Shown piece by piece: positions 1 to 7,592 of a DNA stretch of 33,844 nucleotides. Position 1 is the first letter of the stretch. Each line of letters opens with the position of its first letter. The notes below the pieces were generated by a model. The model was not told where the DNA came from. It saw only the letters and a list, made by a program, of their open reading frames with translations, and did no database searches. Source of the DNA: Mycobacterium sp. (lineage in GTDB: Bacteria > Actinomycetota > Actinomycetes > Mycobacteriales > Mycobacteriaceae); the NCBI GenBank assembly GCA_023264735.1, contig JAHFVD010000024.1, positions 61,470 through 95,313 on the forward strand. Reading direction: 5' to 3'. A program made the position numbers and the translations under genes.

Positions 1-20
1 GGCGCTGGCGATTTCGGACC

Positions 21-761
21 CTAACTGCCGAGCGTCGCCCGCAGGCACACCGTGATGTAGGGCAGCGCCAAACCTGTCGAGTTGGCCAGTGCAGGATGGG
101 TGGCCAGCAGATCGCGAACCTCCGCGAGTGTCTGGGTGCGCACTTCCGCGGGTTGGGTGATGCAGTAGCTGCGCGAAGCCACGAGGTCGATCAGTGCCTG
201 CGGTGTCAGGTAACTCGTCCACTCCACCTGATGACGTTCGACGTCGACGAAGGTATCCGGCAGTGGCGACGCGCTGTCGAATACCGCGCGGGCATTCTCG
301 TAGCCGATGATGCGGCCGAGATCCTTGACCCAGCCCAGTCTTTCGTCGCGAGCGTTCCACACCAGCCCGAGCCGGCCGCCCGGCCGCAGCACCCGTGCCA
401 CCTCGGCGGCCGCCCGCTCCGCGTCGAACCAATGCCAGGCCTGTGCCACCAGGACCGCGTCAACGCTGTTGTCCGGCAACGGGATCTGCTCGGCGGTGCC
501 CAGCAGCGCCGGCGTGTCGGGCAGTGCGGAACTGAGCAGCTCCAGCATCTCGGCCAACGGGTCGACGGCCACCACGTCCAGGCCACGCTCGACCAGCCGG
601 GTGGTCAACTTGCCGGTGCCCGCGCCCAGGTCCAGCACGTCGCGCGCTCCGGCCGGCAACAGCCAGTCGATGGCCTCCGGCGGATACGACGGCCGGCCGC
701 GCTCGTAGGCAGCGGCCTCGGATCCGAAGGACAGTGAACGCATCCGCTGTGACTCGGTCAC
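21..761 (-). CDS. Class I SAM-dependent methyltransferase (Rv3342-like)
   Basis: 246 aa. It should transfer a methyl group from S-adenosylmethionine to an unknown substrate in the cytoplasm. The SAM-binding motif I is visible as [10 protein letters not shown] at residues 42-51, the acidic end of strand 2 as D67 in VAVDPL, and the later fold continues through [15 protein letters not shown] near 121-135, the usual Methyltransf_11 layout. The protein closely resembles what I recall of M. tuberculosis Rv3342. The start is GTG at 761, and its GTGA overlaps the metX stop, so it is the third gene of the metY-metX operon and probably translationally coupled. Met7 is a possible alternative start. Being downstream of a SAM-IV riboswitch, it is probably repressed when SAM is plentiful (inference). 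The substrate cannot be read from the sequence. Confidence 0.88.
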   Translation of the reverse strand: MTESQRMRSLSFGSEAAAYERGRPSYPPEAIDWLLPAGARDVLDLGAGTGKLTTRLVERGLDVVAVDPLAEMLELLSSALPDTPALLGTAEQIPLPDNSVDAVLVAQAWHWFDAERAAAEVARVLRPGGRLGLVWNARDERLGWVKDLGRIIGYENARAVFDSASPLPDTFVDVERHQVEWTSYLTPQALIDLVASRSYCITQPAEVRTQTLAEVRDLLATHPALANSTGLALPYITVCLRATLGS

Positions 762-1939
762 GGGGTGCGGGAACCTTCGCTGTCGGCCAGATCCAGTGTC
801 CGGCGGATCAACTCGCCCACGGCCTCGGTCTCGACGAGGAACCCGTCGTGACCGTAGATCGAGTCGACGACATTGAGCCCCGAGCAGTTCGGCAGCAGGG
901 CGGCCAGCTCCTGCTGCAGGCGCAGCGGGTAGAGCCGGTCGGAGGTGATCCCGCCGACGACGGTGGGCACCGGACAGGACGCCAGGGCAGCGGCCACTCC
1001 GCCGCGTCCGCGCCCGACATCGTGGTTGGACAACGTCTCGGTCAGCGTCACGTAGCTGCCCGCGTCGAACCGCTCGACCAGCTTGGCGCCCTGGTACTCC
1101 AGGTAGCTCTGCACCGCGTACCGCCCGCCGGCCAGCGTGTCCTCGTCGTCCTGGGCGTCATTGCCGAACCGGTCGTCCAGCTCGGCCTCGCCCCGGTAGG
1201 TCAGGTGGGCGAACCGGCGGGCCAGCTCCAGACCGACATTGGGTTTGCGCCCGGTGCCGTGATAGTCGCCGTTCTGCCAGTTCGGATCCGCCTTGATGGC
1301 CGCGATCTGGGTGCTCTGCGTGCCGATCTGGTCGGCGGTCGCACGAGCACCGACGGCCAGCACCAGAGCGGACCGCACCCGCTCGGGGTAGCCGATCATC
1401 CACTCGAGCGCCCGCGCGCCGCCCATCGAACCGCCCACCAGCGCCGCGACGTCGGTGATGCCGAGCGCGGCCAGCGCGGCCACATCGGCGTTGACCTGGT
1501 CGCGCACCGTGATGATCGGGAACCGCGAACCCCACGGCTTGCCGTCACGGGCCAGCGAGCTGGGCCCGGTCGAGCCGCGGCAGCCGCCCAGCACGTTGGT
1601 GGCCACCGCACACCAGCGGTTGGTGTCGATCGGTGCGCCCGGGCCCGCGACGCCGTCCCACCAGCCGGGGGTCGGGTGGCCGGGACCTTCAGGACCGGTC
1701 AGATGCGAGTCACCGGTCAGGGCATGCAGCGCCACCACCACGTTGTCACGGGTGGGGGACAGCTCGCCCCAGCGCTGCACCGCGATCGAGACGTCCTCGA
1801 GTACCTCGCCGCTTTCCAGCGTCAGCGGGCCGATGTCGATGACACCGATCTCACCTTCGGCAGGCAGCGTCACTATGCGCTCATCACGCCGGGCCAATTG
1901 TTGTTCTTCTTCGCGCAAGCGCTCATCAGAAAGGGTCAT
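758..1939 (-). CDS. metX: Homoserine O-acetyltransferase MetX (MetA in M. tuberculosis)
   Basis: 393 aa, alpha/beta-hydrolase fold. It acetylates L-homoserine with acetyl-CoA, giving the O-acetylhomoserine used by MetY. The nucleophile elbow GGSMGG places the catalytic serine at S171, and the family pattern gives D334 in ITSDRLYPL and H364 in YGHDGFLVE as the other triad members. HALTGDSH near 72-79 and the [13 protein letters not shown] stretch near 125-137 are typical MetX segments. I chose the ATG at 1939, 11 nt after the metY stop. The reading frame stays open for another 122 codons upstream, but that extension is antisense-frame noise inside metY. The stop overlaps the methyltransferase GTG. 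A short charged N-terminal insertion (residues 5-22) is present relative to the M. tuberculosis protein as I remember it. Confidence 0.97.
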   Translation of the reverse strand: MTLSDERLREEEQQLARRDERIVTLPAEGEIGVIDIGPLTLESGEVLEDVSIAVQRWGELSPTRDNVVVALHALTGDSHLTGPEGPGHPTPGWWDGVAGPGAPIDTNRWCAVATNVLGGCRGSTGPSSLARDGKPWGSRFPIITVRDQVNADVAALAALGITDVAALVGGSMGGARALEWMIGYPERVRSALVLAVGARATADQIGTQSTQIAAIKADPNWQNGDYHGTGRKPNVGLELARRFAHLTYRGEAELDDRFGNDAQDDEDTLAGGRYAVQSYLEYQGAKLVERFDAGSYVTLTETLSNHDVGRGRGGVAAALASCPVPTVVGGITSDRLYPLRLQQELAALLPNCSGLNVVDSIYGHDGFLVETEAVGELIRRTLDLADSEGSRTP

Positions 1940-1950
1940 GTCAGGCTCAC

Positions 1951-3303
1951 TCAAAAGGCCGCCACGGCCCGCGGGTCCGACGCCTGCCCGTCCGACACGG
2001 ACTTGGCGGCCGCGAAGCCGCGTTCCAGGTCGGCCAGGATGTCGTCGATGCCCTCGAGGCCGACGGCCAGTCGCACCAGACCCGGGGTGACACCGGTGGC
2101 CAGCTGCTCTTGCGCAGACAGCTGCTGGTGTGTGGTCGACGCCGGGTGGATCACCAGCGAGCGCACGTCGCCGATATTGGCGACGTGGCTGTGCAGCGTC
2201 AGGGCATTGACGAACGCCTTGCCGGCTTCGACACCGCCGGCCAGTTCGAACGCCAGTACCGCGCCGGTTCCCTTGGGCGCCAACTTCTTCCCGCGCTCGT
2301 ACCACGGGGAGGTCGGCAGACCCGCGTAGTTGACCGACACCACGTCCTCATGGCCGGCCAGGTATTCGGCGACCTTCAGCGCGTTGGACACGTGGCGCTC
2401 GATGCGCAGGCTCAGCGTCTCCAGACCTTGGGCCACCAGGAAGGCGTTGAACGGCGATGCCGCCGAGCCCAGGTCACGCAGCAGCTGAACGCGGGCCTTG
2501 AGCGCATAGGCGGGCGGGCCGAGTTCGGCGAAGACGACGCCGTGGTAGCTGGGGTCCGGGGTGGTGAAGCCGGGGAACTTGCCGCTGGTCCAGTCGAACT
2601 TGCCGCTGTCGACGATCACACCGGCGATCGCTGTGCCATGGCCGCCGAGGTACTTGGTCGCCGAGTGCACGACGATGTCGGCGCCGTGGGCGATCGGCTG
2701 GATCAGGTAGGGCGTGGCGATCGTGTTGTCGACGATCAGCGGCACCCCGTTGTCGTGGGCCACCGTCGATACGGCCGGAATGTCGAGCACGTCGATCTGG
2801 GGGTTGGAGATCGTCTCGGCGAAGAACGCCTTGGTGTTCGGCTGGACCGCGGCCTGCCAGGACGCCGGGTCGTCGGGGTCCGTCACGAACGTGGTCTCGA
2901 TGCCCAGCTTGGGCAGCGTGTAGTGCAGCAGGTTGTAGGTGCCGCCGTACAGCCGGGGGGAGGACACGATGTGATCCCCGGCGCTGGCCAGGTTCAGGAT
3001 CGCGAAGGTTTCCGCGGCCTGCCCGGAGGCCAGGAACAGGGCGGCGACGCCGCCTTCCAGGGCCGCGATGCGCTGCTCGACGGTGTCCTGAGTCGGATTC
3101 ATGATCCGGGTGTAGATGTTGCCCGGCTCGGCCAGCCCGAACAGCGCGGCGGCATGGTCGGTGTTGTCGAACGTGTACGACGTGGTCGCGTAGATCGGCA
3201 GCGCACGGGCGTGCGTCGCGCTGTCGGGGGTCTGCCCGGCGTGGATCTGCTTGGTCTCGAACGACCAGTTCGCGGTCGGATCGTCGGTTTCGGGTGTGCT
3301 CAT
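1951..3303 (-). CDS. metY: O-acetylhomoserine sulfhydrylase MetY (annotated MetC in M. tuberculosis)
   Basis: 450 aa, a PLP enzyme of the Cys/Met-metabolism family. It joins O-acetylhomoserine and sulfide into homocysteine and acetate. Residues expected for PLP are present: lysine K217 in [12 protein letters not shown]192 in IVDNT, and Y64/R66 in NIYTRIMNP. The C-terminal [10 protein letters not shown] region near 400 is also typical. I chose ATG 3303 because GGAGG lies 11 nt upstream and because the protein then begins MSTPETDD, as in its relatives. An in-frame ATG at 3345 lies beside the riboswitch aptamer and has no ribosome site. First gene of the metY-metX-methyltransferase operon. Confidence 0.97.
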   Translation of the reverse strand: MSTPETDDPTANWSFETKQIHAGQTPDSATHARALPIYATTSYTFDNTDHAAALFGLAEPGNIYTRIMNPTQDTVEQRIAALEGGVAALFLASGQAAETFAILNLASAGDHIVSSPRLYGGTYNLLHYTLPKLGIETTFVTDPDDPASWQAAVQPNTKAFFAETISNPQIDVLDIPAVSTVAHDNGVPLIVDNTIATPYLIQPIAHGADIVVHSATKYLGGHGTAIAGVIVDSGKFDWTSGKFPGFTTPDPSYHGVVFAELGPPAYALKARVQLLRDLGSAASPFNAFLVAQGLETLSLRIERHVSNALKVAEYLAGHEDVVSVNYAGLPTSPWYERGKKLAPKGTGAVLAFELAGGVEAGKAFVNALTLHSHVANIGDVRSLVIHPASTTHQQLSAQEQLATGVTPGLVRLAVGLEGIDDILADLERGFAAAKSVSDGQASDPRAVAAF

Positions 3304-3314
3304 GTTGAAACGAA

Positions 3315-3319
3315 CCTCC
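3315..3319 (-). promoter_or_regulatory. Ribosome binding site of metY
   Basis: Reads GGAGG on the minus strand, 11 nt before the metY ATG at 3303. It decides against the longer in-frame start at 3345. The same bases plus their 5' neighbour T (TGG AGG) are complementary to CCTCCA inside the riboswitch aptamer, which could matter for switching (inference). Confidence 0.75.
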
Positions 3320-3330
3320 ATCTGTTCTGG

Positions 3331-3351
3331 GGGCCCGTCATCCACGGACCC
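3331..3351 (-). promoter_or_regulatory. Possible switching hairpin at the 3' edge of the SAM-IV riboswitch
   Basis: On the minus strand GGGTCCGT and ACGGGCCC form an 8-bp stem with one G-T pair around a 5-nt loop GGATG. The 5' arm uses the last bases of the aptamer (3347-3351), so the hairpin and the folded 3' end of the aptamer should compete. No T-run follows, so it does not look like a classic intrinsic terminator. A role as expression platform is inference. Confidence 0.45.
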
Positions 3352-3466
3352 GCGCTTGCCGCGCAGCTAGGTACAGCTGCTCAACCTGGTCTTCACCCGG
3401 AGCACCCCACCGCGGTTGGAGGGTTGCCGGCCAGCGAGCCGGGGCTTGACGCTGGCGCTCATGACC
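3347..3466 (-). promoter_or_regulatory. SAM-IV riboswitch aptamer
   Basis: About 120 nt on the minus strand, ending about 43 nt before metY. It matches the SAM-IV aptamer sequence I recall from Mycobacterium sp. MCS almost base for base: the start GGTCATGAGCGCCAGCG, then GGCAACCCTCCAACCGCGG, then GTGGGGTG. Stems seen: GGTC (3466-3463) with GACC (3391-3388); GCCAGCG (3456-3450) with CGCTGGC (3436-3430); and GCAGCT (3380-3375) with AGCTGC (3368-3363) around a 6-nt loop. The family binds S-adenosylmethionine and normally lowers expression of methionine genes when SAM is abundant. Its target here is the metY operon. Confidence 0.93.
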
Positions 3467-3473
3467 GCCTTGA

Positions 3474-3479
3474 AGCATA
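3474..3479 (-). promoter_or_regulatory. Probable -10 element of the metY operon
   Basis: TATGCT on the minus strand fits the mycobacterial TANNNT -10 consensus. Transcription starting 7 nt downstream would begin near 3467, exactly one base before the riboswitch aptamer, which makes the call more credible. No good -35 hexamer is visible, which is common in mycobacteria. Confidence 0.6.
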
Positions 3480-3645
3480 GCGGACCTTCGTAACGGGAGG
3501 CCAGCGGGTTATCCGGTCCGATTTGGGTACGTACTGTGACGCAGACCTCTGCACGGATACGACGACCGCGATCACGTAGGTTCAGATGCGACGCGATACT
3601 GATAGCCGCCACCGCACCTGAACGACCGCTGGGAGACAACAGCAC

Positions 3646-5871
3646 ATGAGCGCCGAGCAACCATCCATCATCTACACGCTCACCGACGAGGCGCCGCTGC
3701 TGGCGACGTACGCCTTTCTGCCGGTCCTTCGCACCTTCGTCGAGCCCGCCGGCATCGACGTCAAGACCAGTGACATTTCCGTGGCCGCGCGCATCCTCGC
3801 CGAGTTCAGCGACCGGTTGACCGAAGAGCAGCGGGTGCCCGACAATCTGGCCGAGCTGGGCGAGCTGACCCAGGACCCGAGCGCCAACATCATCAAGCTG
3901 CCCAACATCAGCGCCTCGGTGCCGCAGCTGGTCGCCGCGATCAAAGAGCTGAAGGCCAAGGGTTACGACCTACCCGACTACCCGGATGATCCCAAGACCG
4001 ACGAAGCGCGCGAGATCAAGCAGCGTTACGGCAAGGCACTCGGCAGTGCGGTCAATCCGGTTCTGCGCGAAGGTAACTCGGACCGCCGCGCCCCCAATGC
4101 GGTCAAGGAATACGCCAAGAAGCACCCGCACAGCATGGGCAAGTGGTCGCAGGCGTCGCGCACCCACGTCGCGACCATGAAGACCGGCGACTTCTACCAC
4201 GGTGAGAAGTCGTTGACTCTCGACAAAGACCGCAAGGTGCGGATGGAGCTCAAGGCCGCCAGCGGTAAGACGATCGTGTTGAAGCCCGAGGTCAAGCTCG
4301 ACAACGGCGATGTCATCGACAGCATGTACATGAGCAAGAAGGCGCTGATCGACTTCTACGAAGAGCAGATCGAGGACGCCTACAAGACCGGCGTGATGTT
4401 CTCGCTGCACGTCAAGGCCACCATGATGAAGGTCAGCCACCCCATCGTGTTCGGCCATGCGGTGAAGGTGTTCTACAAGGACGCGTTCGCCAAGCACGAG
4501 GCGCTGTTCGACGAGCTCGGCGTGAACGTCAACAACGGTCTGTCCGATCTGTACGACAAGATCGAGTCGCTGCCGGCCTCGCAGCGCGAAGAGATCATCG
4601 AAGACCTGCACCGCTGCCACGAGCACCGGCCGGAGTTGGCCATGGTCGACTCGGCGAAGGGCATCTCGAACTTCCACTCACCCAGCGACGTGATCGTCGA
4701 CGCCTCGATGCCCGCGATGATCCGGCTCGGCGGCAAGATGTACGGCGCCGACGGCCGCACCAAGGACACCAAGGCCGTCAACCCGGAATCCACCTTCTCC
4801 CGCATGTACCAGGAAGTCATCAACTTCTGTAAGACCCACGGCCAGTTTGACCCGACCACCATGGGCACCGTCCCCAACGTCGGTCTGATGGCGCAGAAGG
4901 CCGAGGAATACGGCAGCCACGACAAGACCTTCGAAATCCCCGAGGACGGCGTCGCCGACATCGTCGACAACGACACCGGTGAGGTGCTGTTGACCCAAGA
5001 CGTCGAGGCCGGCGATATCTGGCGGATGCCGATCGTCAAGGACGCCCCCATTCGGGACTGGGTCAAGCTGGCCGTCAGCCGGGCCCGGGTGTCCGGAATG
5101 CCGGTGGTGTTCTGGCTCGACGACGAGCGCCCGCACGAGAACGAGCTGCGCAAGAAGGTGAAGGCCTACCTCAAGGACTACGACACCGAAGGCCTGGAGA
5201 TCACGATCCTGCCCCAGGTGTGGGCCATGCGGTACACGCTCGAGCGGCTGATTCGCGGCCAGGACACCATCTCGGCCACCGGCAATATCCTGCGTGACTA
5301 CCTCACCGACCTGTTCCCGATCCTGGAGCTCGGTACCAGCGCCAAGATGCTTTCGATCGTGCCGCTGATGGCCGGCGGCGGCATGTACGAGACCGGCGCA
5401 GGCGGCTCGGCGCCCAAGCACGTGAGCCAGCTGGTCGAGGAAAACCACCTGCGCTGGGATTCGCTCGGCGAGTTCCTCGCGATCGGTGCCAGCCTCGAGG
5501 ACCTGGGCAACAAGACCGGCAACGCCAAGGCCAAGCTACTGGCGACCACTCTGGACACCGCGGTCGGAGAGCTGTTGGGCGAGAACAAGAGTCCGTCACG
5601 CAAGACCGGCGAGCTGGACAACCGGGGCAGCCAGTTCTACCTCGCGCTGTACTGGGCGCAGGCGCTCGCCGAGCAGACCGAGGACAAGGAACTGGCCGAG
5701 CATTTCGCACCGCTGGCCAAGACGCTTGCCGAGAACGAGGCCACGATCGTCGCCGAACTCAACGAGGTGCAGGGCCAGCCGGTCGACATCGGCGGCTACT
5801 ACTATCCGGACGCCGAGAAGACCATCGCGGTGATGCGGCCTTCCAAGACGTTCAACTCCGCACTGGGCTGA
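3646..5871 (+). CDS. icd2: Monomeric NADP-dependent isocitrate dehydrogenase
   Basis: 741 aa, the size of the monomeric IDH family (about 740 aa) rather than of dimeric IDH (about 410 aa). It oxidatively decarboxylates isocitrate to 2-oxoglutarate with NADP+ in the TCA cycle. Residues known to bind isocitrate in Azotobacter vinelandii IDH align with an offset of two: S134, N137, R141 and R147 in the [12 protein letters not shown] region, and K257 in [20 protein letters not shown] at 81-91 is another family block. ATG 3646 is preceded by GGGAG with 10 nt spacing. The gene is divergent from metY across a 342-bp gap that holds the riboswitch and both promoters, and it faces the hydrolase at its 3' end. 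M. tuberculosis Rv3339c, next to metC, is the unrelated dimeric Icd1, while the monomeric Icd2 is Rv0066c. Confidence 0.97.
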   Translation: MSAEQPSIIYTLTDEAPLLATYAFLPVLRTFVEPAGIDVKTSDISVAARILAEFSDRLTEEQRVPDNLAELGELTQDPSANIIKLPNISASVPQLVAAIKELKAKGYDLPDYPDDPKTDEAREIKQRYGKALGSAVNPVLREGNSDRRAPNAVKEYAKKHPHSMGKWSQASRTHVATMKTGDFYHGEKSLTLDKDRKVRMELKAASGKTIVLKPEVKLDNGDVIDSMYMSKKALIDFYEEQIEDAYKTGVMFSLHVKATMMKVSHPIVFGHAVKVFYKDAFAKHEALFDELGVNVNNGLSDLYDKIESLPASQREEIIEDLHRCHEHRPELAMVDSAKGISNFHSPSDVIVDASMPAMIRLGGKMYGADGRTKDTKAVNPESTFSRMYQEVINFCKTHGQFDPTTMGTVPNVGLMAQKAEEYGSHDKTFEIPEDGVADIVDNDTGEVLLTQDVEAGDIWRMPIVKDAPIRDWVKLAVSRARVSGMPVVFWLDDERPHENELRKKVKAYLKDYDTEGLEITILPQVWAMRYTLERLIRGQDTISATGNILRDYLTDLFPILELGTSAKMLSIVPLMAGGGMYETGAGGSAPKHVSQLVEENHLRWDSLGEFLAIGASLEDLGNKTGNAKAKLLATTLDTAVGELLGENKSPSRKTGELDNRGSQFYLALYWAQALAEQTEDKELAEHFAPLAKTLAENEATIVAELNEVQGQPVDIGGYYYPDAEKTIAVMRPSKTFNSALG

Positions 5872-5875
5872 CCGA

Positions 5876-5895
5876 GCCTTGGGCTAGCCCAAGGC
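5876..5895. terminator. Perfect 20-bp palindrome between convergent genes, probable bidirectional terminator
   Basis: GCCTTGGG-CTAG-CCCAAGGC can form an 8-bp hairpin in the RNA of either strand. It lies just after the icd2 stop (5869-5871) and contains the stop of the facing hydrolase (5884-5886) at its centre. There is no T-run on either side, so it would be a tail-less hairpin terminator. Function is inferred from position and symmetry. Confidence 0.55.
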
Positions 5896-6759
5896 CTCAC
5901 TCTGGCGCACCGGCGGCATGTGAGCGTCGACCCACTCGCTGATCAGGTTCGTCACGCGCTGCGGGGCCTCGAACATCGGGATGTGCCCGACGCCGTCGAG
6001 CTGGGTGACCTTGTCCAGTTCCGGGATGTGCTTGAGGAAGTGCTTGGTGAACCGGGGATGGGGCAGCACCCGGTCGCGTTCGCAGATCACCAGGTGCGTC
6101 GGGATGCCTGTCTCGGTCAACTCCATCAGGCCCGGCAGCAGCAGGGCCTTGATCAGCAGCTGGTAGTAGGCCCGGCAGTGGGTGACGTCGTCGATGATCT
6201 CCTGCAGCTGCACCTCGGTCAGGCCGGCCGGGGTGGCGCTGATCGGCACGCTGGCCGCGGCCTTGGCTCCCGGCAGGCGCAGTGCCCGTTCACCGAGCAG
6301 GACCGCAGTCAGCCACACCGGCAGGCCGGCGACGAACTTGCCGACGATCTCGTATTTCACCGGTGACCAGCGGTGCCAGCCACCGGCCGGGGCGATGGCG
6401 GTCAGGGTCCTGGCCCGGCCGCGTCGCTCGAGCTCGAAGGCCACCCAGCCGCCCAGCGAGTTGCCGACGACGTGCGCGGTGTCCCAGCCCAGCTGGTCGA
6501 GTTGGCGCTCGACGTGATCGGCCAGGGTGTTGGTGTCCAGGAACCACGACCGGGTGTGCGGGCCGCCGTTGTGGCCGGCCATCGAGGGTGCGAACACCTC
6601 GTAGCGGCCGGTGTCGGCCAGTTGTGCTGCGACGTCGGTCCAGACATAGGACGACATCATGAACGGGTGCAGCAGCAGGATCGGTTCGCCAGCGCCTGAG
6701 TGAATGGGTTCGCGGGGGGCCACAACCCGACCGTAAATGTGATACCGCCGGTACCGCAA
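5884..6759 (-). CDS. Alpha/beta-fold hydrolase
   Basis: 291 aa from a TTG start at 6759. The fold is clear: LLLHPF with the oxyanion segment at 28-33, nucleophile elbow GNSLGG with S101, acid D229 in CERDRVLP, and H259 in [12 protein letters not shown]. The substrate is unknown. The family includes esterases, lipases, haloperoxidase-like and C-C hydrolases, and no secretion signal is visible. A GTG at 6723 would give 279 aa and is an equally reasonable start. The TTG has a TATCGT hexamer 6 nt upstream, compatible with leaderless transcription. It occupies the position of Rv3338/Rv3337 in M. tuberculosis, which I recall as hydrolase-like. The stop lies inside the palindrome shared with icd2. 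Confidence 0.88.
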   Translation of the reverse strand: MRYRRYHIYGRVVAPREPIHSGAGEPILLLHPFMMSSYVWTDVAAQLADTGRYEVFAPSMAGHNGGPHTRSWFLDTNTLADHVERQLDQLGWDTAHVVGNSLGGWVAFELERRGRARTLTAIAPAGGWHRWSPVKYEIVGKFVAGLPVWLTAVLLGERALRLPGAKAAASVPISATPAGLTEVQLQEIIDDVTHCRAYYQLLIKALLLPGLMELTETGIPTHLVICERDRVLPHPRFTKHFLKHIPELDKVTQLDGVGHIPMFEAPQRVTNLISEWVDAHMPPVRQSEALG

Positions 6760-6765
6760 TACCGC

Positions 6766-6775
6766 ACGATAGGTT
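6766..6775. promoter_or_regulatory. Overlapping divergent -10 elements for the hydrolase and xthA
   Basis: On the plus strand TAGGTT (6770-6775) lies 7 nt before the xthA GTG at 6783. On the minus strand TATCGT (6771-6766) lies 6 nt before the hydrolase TTG at 6759. Both fit TANNNT at leaderless distance and they share two base pairs, so the two promoters should exclude each other (inference). Confidence 0.5.
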
Positions 6776-6782
6776 TTCCACC

Positions 6783-7592
6783 GTGATCGTGACCACCATC
6801 AACGTCAACGGGGTGCGCGCCGCGGTGCGCCAGCGCTCGGAAGAAAACCTCGGCCTGCTGGACTGGCTGACCCGGACCACCTCCGACGTCGTGTGCCTGC
6901 AGGAGACCCGCTCCGACGACGAGCAGATCGCCGACGCGCTCGCCCCAGCCCTGGCCGACGGCTGGCATCTGGCAGCGGCCAGCCCGCACCTCAAGGGCCG
7001 CAGCGGGGTGGCGATCCTGTCCCGCACACCGCTCGCCGCGGTCCGAATCGGCTTGGCGGCAACCGAATTCGAATCGCATGGCCGCTACCTGGAGGCAGAC
7101 CTGGCCGGTGGCCAGACGGTCGGCAGCGTCTACGTCCACACCGGCGAGGCGGGCACCGATCGCCAGCTGGAGAAGGAACGCTTCACCGCCGCACTGGCCA
7201 AGCGGATGGCCGAGCTGGCGGCCGACGGCCGCGACGCGGTGATCTGCGGCGATTGGAATATCGCCCACACCGAAAACGACATCAAGGCCTGGAAGGCCAA
7301 CGTCAAGAAGGCCGGATTCCTGCCCAGTGAGCGCCAGTGGCTGACCGACCTGCTGGAGTCGGGGTGGGTCGATGTCGTGCGCCAGATGCATCCCGACGTC
7401 GCAGGCCCGTACAGCTGGTGGTCGTGGCGAGGCAAGGCGTTCGACAACGACGCCGGCTGGCGCATCGACTACCACCTGGCCACCGATCCCCTGGCCGCGC
7501 GCACCGTGGCCGCCCGCGTCGAGAAACCCGCGCTGTACGCACTTCGCTGGTCCGATCACGCCCCGGTGACCGTAGAGTTCGGTGGTGGCTGA
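6783..7592 (+). CDS. xthA: Exonuclease III family AP endonuclease
   Basis: 269 aa. It cleaves DNA at abasic sites and removes blocked 3' ends in base excision repair. All ExoIII active-site positions are present: N7 in INVNG, E41 in CLQETR, D157 and N159 in CGDWNIAH, D229 in WRIDY, and D258-H259 in SDHAP. Several numbers coincide with E. coli ExoIII. The GTG start at 6783 has no ribosome site but a -10-like hexamer 7 nt upstream, so a leaderless transcript is likely. The last 11 nt overlap the MFS gene, suggesting an operon. M. tuberculosis XthA is Rv0427c, elsewhere in the chromosome, so this may be a second paralogue; xthA is a family name here rather than proven orthology. Confidence 0.93.
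   Translation: MIVTTINVNGVRAAVRQRSEENLGLLDWLTRTTSDVVCLQETRSDDEQIADALAPALADGWHLAAASPHLKGRSGVAILSRTPLAAVRIGLAATEFESHGRYLEADLAGGQTVGSVYVHTGEAGTDRQLEKERFTAALAKRMAELAADGRDAVICGDWNIAHTENDIKAWKANVKKAGFLPSERQWLTDLLESGWVDVVRQMHPDVAGPYSWWSWRGKAFDNDAGWRIDYHLATDPLAARTVAARVEKPALYALRWSDHAPVTVEFGGG

Noticed and set aside
734..2329. 531-codon plus-strand open frame opposite metX
   Set aside because: Antisense to a fully recognisable metX. Its Arg/Gly/Val/His-rich composition is typical of a high-GC shadow frame.
3304..3345. N-terminal extension of MetY from ATG 3345
   Set aside because: The ATG sits at the aptamer edge with no ribosome site, while ATG 3303 has GGAGG and gives the family N terminus.
3331..3351. 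Intrinsic transcription terminator for the riboswitch
   Set aside because: The hairpin is good but no T-run follows, so I list it only as a possible switching element.
2110..3480. 456-codon plus-strand open frame opposite metY
   Set aside because: Antisense shadow of metY and the riboswitch; no domain and no start signal.
3367..3660. Open frame of 97 codons on the minus strand between metY and icd2
   Set aside because: It runs through the SAM-IV aptamer and the icd2 start region, has no ribosome site, and shows no protein family features.
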